In this document: positions 1 through 4,932 of the stretch, one piece after another
Layout: the number at the start of each line of letters is the position of its first letter
Position numbering within the stretch: the stretch's first letter is position 1
Source: Chromatiales bacterium
GTDB lineage: Bacteria; Pseudomonadota; Gammaproteobacteria; JACCYU01
Direction of reading: 5' to 3'
DNA: 5,458 nucleotides
Assembly (NCBI GenBank): GCA_031177845.1
Contig: JAPSGG010000141.1
Span: 1 to 5,458, forward strand
The notes under the pieces: model-generated
What the model was told of the DNA's origin: nothing
Database searches by the model: none
Seen by the model: only the letters and a program-made list of their open reading frames with translations
Program-made: the position numbers and the translations under genes

Positions 1-668
1 CCACCTTTGCCGAACGCCATCGCAACAACCGAGACTTTCTGTTAGTTCGCCCTATCGACGAAGCCAGTCTGCCGCGCCGCGAGCGAAGCACGCTTGCGTG
101 GGCGGTGTTGTTCGGCGTCGTCTTGATCGGGAGCCTCGGTATTGCGGATATCCTCGTGGCCGCGCTGGTCGGCGCACTCGTCATGGTGGTGACAGGCTGC
201 CTTACCATAGGCGCCGCGCGACGCAGCATCGAGTTGCAGGTCATTCTCGCGATCGCCGCCGCCATCGGCGTAGCCAATGCCTTGAATCTGAGTGGAGCGG
301 ATCGCCATCTCGCCAACGCGGTGATCGAAATGGTAGGGAATGATCCCTGGTGGCTGCTGGTGGCGACCTATGTCATGACTATATGCTTGACCATGGTCAT
401 CACCAACAACGCGGCGGCCGTGTTGATGTTTCCTATCGTGTTCGCTACGACCCAGGACTTAGGCTTAGACTTCATGCCGTTCGCGATCGCCATTGCGGTC
501 GGGGCGTCCTCAGAGTTCGCCACACCAATCGGCTACCAGACCAATCTGATGGTATATGGTCCCGGTGGCTATCAGTTCGTCGATTACTTGCGCTTCGGAC
601 TGCCGCTGAACCTTTTCATTGGCGCCACTGCCTTGCTTATCATTCCCCAGGTTTGGCCATTGCAGTAG
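1..668 (+). CDS. SLC13-family anion/Na+ symporter permease, C-terminal part (5' end outside window)
   Basis: Inner-membrane transporter of the SLC13/divalent-anion:Na+ symporter (DASS) type, cut by the left edge. The frame is open from base 3 and gives 221 residues before a TAG stop. It begins with a hydrophilic linker (RDFLLVRPIDEASLPRRE) like the one that follows the cytoplasmic TrkA-C/RCK domains in the large members of this family. About six hydrophobic segments follow. Two family-like signatures are visible: VITNNAAAVLMFPI, resembling the Asn-rich hairpin that binds sodium and anion, and EFATPIGYQTNLMVYGPGGY, the second such hairpin. Known members carry sulfate, dicarboxylates or similar anions. 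The substrate cannot be read from this part, although the adjacent sulfur-relay genes make sulfate a reasonable guess. It is convergent with dsrC, with a 50-base gap. The family call is firm and the substrate is open. Confidence 0.88.
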   Translation, partial: TFAERHRNNRDFLLVRPIDEASLPRRERSTLAWAVLFGVVLIGSLGIADILVAALVGALVMVVTGCLTIGAARRSIELQVILAIAAAIGVANALNLSGADRHLANAVIEMVGNDPWWLLVATYVMTICLTMVITNNAAAVLMFPIVFATTQDLGLDFMPFAIAIAVGASSEFATPIGYQTNLMVYGPGGYQFVDYLRFGLPLNLFIGATALLIIPQVWPLQ

Positions 669-718
669 TCATCTGCCCCACGTTGCGAGGACGCCTCCGG
701 AGTCAGCTAGACCGCCTG
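669..718. other. short convergent intergenic gap
   Basis: Fifty bases separate the stop codons of the permease (plus strand) and dsrC (minus strand). The only fold seen is a weak 4-bp hairpin, GAGG-ACG-CCTC, at 687-697, with no T-tract on either strand. There is no convincing intrinsic terminator, so the two transcripts may overlap at their 3' ends or end by Rho. Confidence 0.5.
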
Positions 719-1051
719 CTATACACAGCCGGTTGGTTTCGGCAGGCCGGCGTACTTGCAGGCCTGCTTGGCCGGGCCTTCGGGAAACAGCTGGTACAGA
801 TAGTAGCTCTTCGCCTTATCCTGGCCCAGACGCTCGCCGATAGTACGAACCAGCATGCGCACAGACGGCGCAATACCGTACTCCCGGTAATATTCCCGAA
901 GAAAACGTATCACTTCCCAGTGTTCATCGGTGAGCGTTATGCCCTCGTTATTTGCCATCGCTCGCGCGAGATCAGGCGTCCAGGCGTTGAGATCGGTAAG
1001 ATAACCTTCGGGGTCGGTCTCATAGCGCTTGCCATTGATCTCTAAAGCCAT
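719..1051 (-). CDS. dsrC: DsrC/TusE-family sulfur carrier protein with both C-terminal cysteines
   Basis: Small cytoplasmic sulfur carrier of 110 residues, the usual DsrC length. The ATG at 1051 is chosen because the protein then begins MALEINGKRYETDPEGYL, as DsrC/TusE proteins do; the frame stays open upstream, but that part overlaps dsrH and resembles nothing in the family. The core EHWEVIRFLREYY and the RMLVRTIGERLG region are typical. The C-terminal arm reads GPAKQACKYAGLPKPTGCV, with Cys98 and the penultimate Cys109 eleven residues apart. Cys109 accepts persulfide sulfur from DsrE. Cys98 is the second cysteine that lets DsrC form an internal trisulfide or disulfide with DsrAB/DsrMK; E. 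coli TusE, as I recall it, has Thr there. It is the last gene of the cluster, 16 bases after dsrH, with no clear Shine-Dalgarno sequence, so translation may depend on the upstream genes. The family is certain; the Dsr rather than Tus role is inferred from the cysteines. Confidence 0.95.
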   Translation of the reverse strand: MALEINGKRYETDPEGYLTDLNAWTPDLARAMANNEGITLTDEHWEVIRFLREYYREYGIAPSVRMLVRTIGERLGQDKAKSYYLYQLFPEGPAKQACKYAGLPKPTGCV

Positions 1052-1067
1052 AACATGGATGGGGCCG

Positions 1068-1376
1068 TCAAAGCCACGCTTGCACGCTCTCGTGGTTAAC
1101 CACAAGGTCGACGAAGCCGCTGTAGTCGACGACTTGTACACCATCGATCAGTTGAGCTTCGCTGTAGCCGCGCGCGTGAAGATCCGGTCCGAGCGCATAA
1201 AACGACAATCGCTTCATGCTTGTGGAAACCTTGTCCGCCACCGTTGTGCCTCGTATCGCGGCGTACACCCCGTCTTCGATCAACAGCACGCTGCCGCCCG
1301 GCGTAGCGATGCGCAGGCAGGCATCGAGCGCATTGCGCTCAAACGGAGATTTGTTGATGGTGTGCAGCATCGCCAT
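1068..1376 (-). CDS. dsrH: DsrH/TusB-family sulfurtransferase subunit
   Basis: Third subunit of the DsrEFH (TusBCD-like) heterohexamer, 102 residues, cytoplasmic. The N-terminus, LHTINKSPFERNALDACLRI, carries Cys20, the conserved DsrH cysteine; in E. coli TusB, as recalled, this cysteine is absent. Further family features are SVLLIEDGVYAA, FYALGPDLHARGY and the closing VVDYSGFVDLVVNHESVQAWL-type end (a Trp-Leu terminus is usual). The ATG at 1376 is chosen because it places the cysteine at position 20 as in Allochromatium DsrH. An ATG at 1370 and a TTG at 1382, the latter overlapping the dsrF stop, are alternatives. It starts 2 bases after the dsrF stop and ends 16 bases before dsrC, so it is cotranscribed. 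It is the shortest of the three subunits, as expected. Confidence 0.92.
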   Translation of the reverse strand: MAMLHTINKSPFERNALDACLRIATPGGSVLLIEDGVYAAIRGTTVADKVSTSMKRLSFYALGPDLHARGYSEAQLIDGVQVVDYSGFVDLVVNHESVQAWL

Positions 1377-1378
1377 CG

Positions 1379-1771
1379 TCAAAAGCTCAGTACCACGTCC
1401 TGTTGGTCCATCAATTCACCAAGCCGCTTTGCGTCGACCACCTGCACCAGGACGACCAGGTCACTGGTGGCCAAGCCCCGCGCTTGTAGGGATTCTTGTT
1501 CCACATAAAGCTTGCGGATGCCGTAGTCTTCTAGCGCTCGGTAGGATCTGGAAAAATTCTTTGTGCCTATGACTTGGGTATCCTGGTTTCTAGTGAGCTG
1601 ATAAACGCCATCGTCGGTGAACACAACGCTCACGTCCTGATCGAACACGCCCGCCACCAGTGCGACTTCCAGCGCTTCTAGCGCGTAGATGGTGCCGTGC
1701 GGCGCCTTGCGGTTCACGAGCATAAACCGCTTGATCGATCGCCTGGGCTCGTTTTGTAATTCGGATTCCAA
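1379..1771 (-). CDS. dsrF: DsrF/TusC-family sulfurtransferase subunit
   Basis: Second subunit of the DsrEFH complex, 130 residues if the TTG at 1771 is the start. The sequence after the first 15 residues is typical: FMLVNRKAPHGTIYALEAL, then FDQDVSVVFTDDGVYQLT, then KNFSRSYRALEDYGI, ending DVVLSF. It contains no cysteine, in keeping with the structural rather than catalytic role assigned to DsrF/TusC. The start is uncertain. The first in-frame ATG, at 1723, would begin MLVNRKAPHG and cut into the first beta strand, whose family form is KKFMYLNRKAPYG; the TTG at 1771 keeps that strand and lies 5 bases after the dsrE stop, but no good Shine-Dalgarno sequence precedes it. The gene sits between dsrE and dsrH with gaps of 5 and 2 bases, which indicates one operon. 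Confidence 0.92.
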   Translation of the reverse strand: MESELQNEPRRSIKRFMLVNRKAPHGTIYALEALEVALVAGVFDQDVSVVFTDDGVYQLTRNQDTQVIGTKNFSRSYRALEDYGIRKLYVEQESLQARGLATSDLVVLVQVVDAKRLGELMDQQDVVLSF

Positions 1772-1776
1772 GGGAT

Positions 1777-2169
1777 TCAGTCACCAAACACGATCATCCG
1801 GTCGGCCTCTATACAGGCTTCAATCAACTGACCGAGACCTGAAATGCGGAATGCCGTGGACAAATTGTAGGCATCCTTTCCGTGGCGTTGTGCCTCGCTT
1901 GCATCCAGGAGGCCGCGGCGCTGGGCGGCGCTAATGCACACGACCAGATCTAAGCAATGGCGCTCGGCCAGCTCGCGCCAGAGCTTAGGCAGATCGCGCT
2001 CGTCCTGCGGCGGCACGCTCAAGCGACTGCCATTGTGTACGCCGTCATGATAAAAGAACACGCGAAGCACCTCGTGTCCCTTCTCCAGGGCGGCCCTTGT
2101 GAAGCGATAGGCGGAGTCGGAGGCTTGATGAGTGTACGGCCCCGCGTTGACTAGGATCGCGAAGCGCAT
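1777..2169 (-). CDS. dsrE: DsrE/TusD-family sulfurtransferase, catalytic subunit
   Basis: Catalytic subunit of the DsrEFH complex, 130 residues, the same length as Allochromatium DsrE as recalled. The ATG at 2169 gives the typical N-terminus MRFAILVNAGPYTHQASDSA and is supported by a Shine-Dalgarno GGAG six bases upstream (2176-2179). Later motifs are ALEKGHEVLRVFFYHDGV and LDLVVCISAAQRRGL, in which Cys78 is the persulfide-carrying residue that passes sulfur to DsrC. The C-terminal FRISGLGQLIEACIEADRM and final FGD are also standard. It is the first gene of dsrEFHC. E. coli TusD does the equivalent step for tRNA 2-thiouridine synthesis, so the same protein could serve either sulfur oxidation or tRNA thiolation; the paired cysteines in DsrC and DsrH favour the former. 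Confidence 0.94.
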   Translation of the reverse strand: MRFAILVNAGPYTHQASDSAYRFTRAALEKGHEVLRVFFYHDGVHNGSRLSVPPQDERDLPKLWRELAERHCLDLVVCISAAQRRGLLDASEAQRHGKDAYNLSTAFRISGLGQLIEACIEADRMIVFGD

Positions 2170-2175
2170 CAATCG

Positions 2176-2179
2176 CTCC
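2176..2179 (-). promoter_or_regulatory. Shine-Dalgarno of dsrE
   Basis: GGAG on the minus strand, six bases before the ATG at 2169. It decides this start over the longer open frame reaching 2262, whose first 31 residues have no family resemblance. Confidence 0.7.
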
Positions 2180-2244
2180 AACTCGATGGCACAGTATTTC
2201 CAACGTGGCGCGGGCGCGGAGATGTCCTGATCATGCGCTCGGCG

Positions 2245-2254
2245 ACCGGCCGGT
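2245..2254. repeat. 10-bp perfect palindrome in the dsrE leader
   Basis: ACCGGCCGGT is a perfect palindrome between dsrE and the divergent promoter region. In GC-rich DNA such a site can arise by chance, so a role as operator is only possible. It lies upstream of dsrE on the minus strand. Confidence 0.35.
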
Positions 2255-2261
2255 GGGGGCA

Positions 2262-2267
2262 ATAATA
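2262..2267 (-). promoter_or_regulatory. possible -10 element for dsrEFHC
   Basis: The minus strand reads TATTAT (5 of 6 to TATAAT), which would start a transcript near 2255 with a leader of about 85 bases before dsrE. No acceptable -35 hexamer lies 16-18 bases upstream, so an activator or another sigma factor would be needed. This is a weak call. Confidence 0.22.
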
Positions 2268-2269
2268 AA

Positions 2270-2299
2270 TTGACAGCACTCGAAATTGGCTCCTAATAT
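2270..2299 (+). promoter_or_regulatory. sigma70-like promoter for the DUF6502/DUF5666 operon
   Basis: A perfect -35 TTGACA (2270-2275) is followed after 18 bases by TAATAT (2294-2299), which matches the -10 consensus at 4 of 6 positions. The surroundings are AT-rich against a GC-rich background. The start would fall near 2306, leaving an untranslated leader of about 85 bases before the ATG at 2392. Confidence 0.6.
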
Positions 2300-2309
2300 T
2301 GTTGAATGC

Positions 2310-2329
2310 TTTGGGCCGATTTTCCCAAA
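2310..2329. repeat. inverted repeat just downstream of the rightward promoter
   Basis: TTTGGG-N8-CCCAAA, six-base arms around an AT-rich 8-base centre. It begins a few bases after the predicted transcription start, a position suited to a repressor operator or a small leader hairpin. A second short mirror, CAAGG-T-CCTTG, follows at 2337-2347. The repeats are seen directly; a regulatory role is inference. Confidence 0.4.
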
Positions 2330-2391
2330 CATCAATCAAGGTCCTTGCCATCTTCGAATATCGCGCGCATCAGGGTTAAGTCGTCACGGAT

Positions 2392-3222
2392 ATGACGATC
2401 AATCTCACAAACGCACTCTCGGCGGCAGTCGATCGCCTGCTCTATCCATTAGTGAGAATCCTGCTGCGCCAAGGCATGCCATACGGCGCGTTCAGCGATC
2501 TAGCCAAGCGCGTGTACGTCGATGTGGCGATGCGGGAGTTTGGAATCCCGGGCCGTAAGCAAACAATATCCCGAGTTTCCATCATGACCGGGCTCACGCG
2601 CAAGGAGGTGCGGCGCATTCAAAGTCTACCTACCGCTGATGACGCTGTGGCAATCGCCCAATACAATCGGGCAGCACGCGTCATCGCGGGTTGGCGCCGG
2701 GACCCGCAGTTTGCCGATGCGAATGGGAATCCGGCCGATCTGCCGCTGGAGGGTCAGGATGCCAGCTTCGCAGAGCTCGTCCGGCGCTTTTCCGGGGACA
2801 TACCTGCGCGCGCCGTGCGCGACGAGTTGCTGCGAGTGGGCGCCGCCGAGATCACCGAGTCCGGCAGTATCCGACTGACGGTGCGGGCCTATGTGCCAAG
2901 CGGCAGCGAGATCGAGAAAGTTAGCATTCTGGGTATCGATGTGGCCGACCTGTTGACGACGATCACGCATAATATCGTCGGCGGTGTCCCGGAGCCTTTT
3001 TTCCAGCGCAAGGTCGCTTATGACAATCTGCCGGTCGAGGCGCTCGCGGAATTGAAGTCCTTGGTCAACAAAAGGGCGCAGGAATTGCTGGAAGAATTCG
3101 ATCGATGGTTGGCGACCCGCGACCGCGACGTGAATCCGGCCGCTGCAGGTAGCGGTCGGCAGCGCGCCGGCATCGGCATCTACTACTTCGAAACCGATCT
3201 CTCGCAAGAGGAACAATCATGA
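2392..3222 (+). CDS. DUF6502 family protein with HTH-like segment
   Basis: A soluble 276-residue protein of unknown function that I recognise as DUF6502. The N-terminus (AAVDRLLYPLVRILLRQGMPYGAFSDLAKRVYVDVA) is typical of that family, and the C-terminus ends in the characteristic GIGIYYFETD. Residues about 58-77 (TISRVSIMTGLTRKEVRRIQ) look like a helix-turn-helix with a TGLTRKEV recognition-type helix, so DNA binding is plausible but not shown. There is no signal peptide or membrane segment. The ATG at 2392 fits the family start; no strong Shine-Dalgarno sequence is seen, only AGGG 16 bases upstream. Its TGA overlaps the ATG of the next gene (ATGA), so the two are translationally coupled. It may regulate, or report on, the lipoprotein it is coupled to; that is inference. 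Confidence 0.85.
   Translation: MTINLTNALSAAVDRLLYPLVRILLRQGMPYGAFSDLAKRVYVDVAMREFGIPGRKQTISRVSIMTGLTRKEVRRIQSLPTADDAVAIAQYNRAARVIAGWRRDPQFADANGNPADLPLEGQDASFAELVRRFSGDIPARAVRDELLRVGAAEITESGSIRLTVRAYVPSGSEIEKVSILGIDVADLLTTITHNIVGGVPEPFFQRKVAYDNLPVEALAELKSLVNKRAQELLEEFDRWLATRDRDVNPAAAGSGRQRAGIGIYYFETDLSQEEQS
3207..3212 (+). promoter_or_regulatory. Shine-Dalgarno of the DUF5666 lipoprotein gene
   Basis: AGAGGA lies six bases before the ATG at 3219 and inside the last codons of the DUF6502 gene. It supports this start and reinitiation at the ATGA overlap. Confidence 0.7.
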
Positions 3223-4739
3223 TCGCGCGCCTGCGTATGCTGCCCGCCATAATTGGTCTAGCCATCCTGAGTGTGGTGTTGACTACCAGCTGCGGCGGTG
3301 GCGGCACGCTGGCCGGGGGTGGCATCGGGGGTAGTGGGATATCCACGGGCAGCATCACCGCGTTCGGCAGCATCTTCGTCAATGGTGTGGAGTTCGATAC
3401 GAGCAATGCAGTCTTCACGCGCGGAGAACAGCCGGCCACTGAAGCCGAGTTCAGCGTCGGCGAGGTGGTGACAGTCTTCGGCAGCTTCAGTGATGATGGT
3501 CGCACGGGCGTGGCCGAGCGCGTCACGTACGACGCGGTCGTCCGCGGTTCGGTCTCCGAAGTATCGAGCGCTGGCGGTAATCGCATCGAGGTGCTGGGGC
3601 AGGTGGTGGAGGTCACGCCGGCGACTGTGTTTGCAAACTTCGCCACCCTGACCGATCTCGTGCTCGGCAATGTCGTAGAGGTCAGTGGGTTCGCCAGTGC
3701 CGACGGCAGTGTCACCGCCACGCACATCGCCAAGGAACAGGAGGTCTTTGTCCCGGGCAGCAGCCTCAGCCAAGTCAGGGGTGTCATCTCCGATCTGGAC
3801 ACCGTCAATATGACATTCGAGATCGATGACTTGACAGTGAATTTCTCCGCGCCACAAGTGATAGACGGCAATCTGGTCAATGGCCGCTTTGTGGAAGTCG
3901 AAAGCGACGACGACGCGGTCAACGGCGTACTGGTCGCGGATGTGGTGCGGGTCGTGGAGCCCACCGATGCCGAGCCGGGCGACAAGTTGCAACTGGAGGG
4001 TGTGATCACCGATTTTACGTCTGTGAACGAATTCACAGTGGGCAACCAGCCCGTGACCACGACGGCAGAGACCGAGTTCGAGGACGGCAGTGCCGCTGAT
4101 CTGGACCTCAACGTGAAGCTGGAAGTCAACGGGGAGGTCAATGCGAGCGGTGTACTGATAGCCGACGAGATCGTATTCCGGCTGCCGCAAGATATCTTCG
4201 AGGTCGAGGGCCTCGTATTGGTGGTGGATACCGAAGCGGGCACGTTGACGGTGCTGGATGAGGAAGGGCAGCAGATTGAAGTATCAATCGACGTCCGCAC
4301 CCAATTTGAAGACGATAGCGAGCTTGATCTCCGGCCGTTCGGCCTGGGGGACATTGGCGTCGGAGATCAACTCGAGGTTACCGCATTTCGGCGTGAGAAT
4401 GCCGTCATGGCGATCCGCATAGAACGGGAAGGACTCACCGGCAGCCCTGACGACGATGATGACGCCAACGGGGGCGTGCCCCCCGATGGCGGCGTACCCC
4501 CGGATGATGGAGTGCCGCCGGATGATAATGCCCCGCCGGACGATGGAGTGCCGCCCGATGATGGCACTCCTCCGGATGATGGCACGCCTCCTGATGATGG
4601 CGTCCCGCCGGACGATGGTGTCCCACCGGATGACGGAGTTCCTCCCGGAGGGGACGGGGATGATAATGGCGCCGATGACGGCGGTGATGACGGCGCCGAT
4701 GGCAGTCCGGGCGGCGACAACGGCACCGTGGATAGCTGA
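3219..4739 (+). CDS. DUF5666 multi-repeat predicted lipoprotein with Pro/Asp-rich tail
   Basis: A 506-residue predicted exported protein. Residues 1-24 form a signal peptide (basic start, then hydrophobic PAIIGLAILSVVL) and LTTSC puts a lipid-attachment cysteine at 25; the Thr at -3 departs from the usual Leu, so lipidation is likely but not certain. A glycine-rich spacer (25-42) follows. Then come about five beta-rich modules of 60-75 residues, near 43-106, 107-173, 184-247, 256-322 and 326-403. The first starts GSITAFGSIFVNGVEFDT, the hallmark of DUF5666; later ones repeat the G-x-I/V ... V-x-G/V-x-V pattern. Residues 411-415 are five Asp, 420-479 are ten PPDDG-type hexapeptides, and the end is Gly/Asp-rich. 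The product is very acidic and probably lies in the periplasm or on the cell surface. It is coupled to DUF6502 by ATGA. The function is unknown; adhesion, metal binding or envelope sensing are guesses. Confidence 0.86.
   Translation: MIARLRMLPAIIGLAILSVVLTTSCGGGGTLAGGGIGGSGISTGSITAFGSIFVNGVEFDTSNAVFTRGEQPATEAEFSVGEVVTVFGSFSDDGRTGVAERVTYDAVVRGSVSEVSSAGGNRIEVLGQVVEVTPATVFANFATLTDLVLGNVVEVSGFASADGSVTATHIAKEQEVFVPGSSLSQVRGVISDLDTVNMTFEIDDLTVNFSAPQVIDGNLVNGRFVEVESDDDAVNGVLVADVVRVVEPTDAEPGDKLQLEGVITDFTSVNEFTVGNQPVTTTAETEFEDGSAADLDLNVKLEVNGEVNASGVLIADEIVFRLPQDIFEVEGLVLVVDTEAGTLTVLDEEGQQIEVSIDVRTQFEDDSELDLRPFGLGDIGVGDQLEVTAFRRENAVMAIRIEREGLTGSPDDDDDANGGVPPDGGVPPDDGVPPDDNAPPDDGVPPDDGTPPDDGTPPDDGVPPDDGVPPDDGVPPGGDGDDNGADDGGDDGADGSPGGDNGTVDS
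4476..4655 (+). repeat. ten tandem 18-bp units encoding xPPDDG hexapeptides
   Basis: The units encode, in order, VPPDGG, VPPDDG, VPPDDN, APPDDG, VPPDDG, TPPDDG, TPPDDG, VPPDDG, VPPDDG and VPPGGD (residues 420-479 of the lipoprotein). Codons differ between copies (for example ccc, ccg, cct and cca for Pro; gat and gac for Asp), so the peptide is kept better than the DNA. The unit is a whole number of codons, so gain or loss of copies keeps the frame. Confidence 0.92.
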
Positions 4740-4798
4740 TCGCCCCCCGATGGGCGCGGGCAGCGATCCTCCAACGTTCTCGCGCGCGCTTGAATCTC

Positions 4799-4807
4799 TG
4801 CTAAACT
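4799..4807 (+). promoter_or_regulatory. possible extended -10 promoter upstream of gltB
   Basis: TGCTAAACT fits the extended -10 pattern (TG-N-hexamer, 4 of 6 in the hexamer). No good -35 is seen. A transcript would start near 4814, directly at the GC hairpin. A second -10-like hexamer, TATACT at 4842-4847, has only the hairpin where its -35 should be. Confidence 0.28.
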
Positions 4808-4815
4808 AGCCCGAC

Positions 4816-4848
4816 GCCCGCCCCCCCGGGGCGGGCCCTTCTATACTC
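4816..4848 (+). terminator. GC-rich hairpin, probable terminator of the DUF6502/DUF5666 operon
   Basis: A perfect 9-bp stem, GCCCGCCCC / GGGGCGGGC, with a CCC loop (4816-4836), followed by CCCTTCTATACTCTTT, which is pyrimidine-rich but not a clean T-tract. It lies 77 bases after the lipoprotein stop. It could end that operon, or act in the gltB leader if gltB is transcribed from further upstream. Confidence 0.5.
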
Positions 4849-4932
4849 TTTCATGCGCGTCTGTTGAGGGCGCCAAGCCGCGGCACCGCGGTGTCCGCAT
4901 TCCATTCACTATCGAAGCAGGTTGTCCCCATA

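Larger units (their letters stand above)
4740..4932. other. intergenic region between the DUF5666 gene and gltB
   Basis: About 190 bases holding a strong GC hairpin (4816-4836), an extended -10-like element before it and a TATACT hexamer after it. An ATG at 4853 opens only four codons before a stop. The gltB frame is open from 4810, so part of this stretch may be coding if a GTG at 4891 or TTG at 4864 is used. Confidence 0.5.

Noticed and set aside
687..697. GAGG-ACG-CCTC hairpin as a terminator
   Set aside because: Only four base pairs and no T-tract on either side.
350..1045. 231-residue open frame on the plus strand bridging the permease and dsrC
   Set aside because: It overlaps the permease in another frame and then runs antisense to dsrC; composition is implausible and both overlapped genes are clearly real.
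2626..3216. 196-residue open frame on the minus strand
   Set aside because: Antisense to the DUF6502 gene, which has family-typical sequence at both ends.
3258..4190. 310-residue open frame on the minus strand
   Set aside because: It is another antisense shadow of the lipoprotein gene; His/Asp/Arg-rich composition, no start context and no family resemblance.
3065..4354. Very long open frame (429 residues) on the minus strand
   Set aside because: It lies antisense to the well-supported lipoprotein gene and the end of DUF6502. The product is Ser/Thr/Pro-rich with no recognisable domain, as expected from the complement of Asp/Val/Gly-rich GC-biased codons.
4476..4655. Tandem repeats considered as a CRISPR-like or regulatory array
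   Set aside because: Units are contiguous with no spacers, whole codons in length and continuous with the lipoprotein reading frame.
4456..4809. Met/Arg-rich open frame through the hexapeptide repeat
   Set aside because: It is the shifted reading of the 18-bp repeats; the repeating MMxxRRM composition is a frame artefact.
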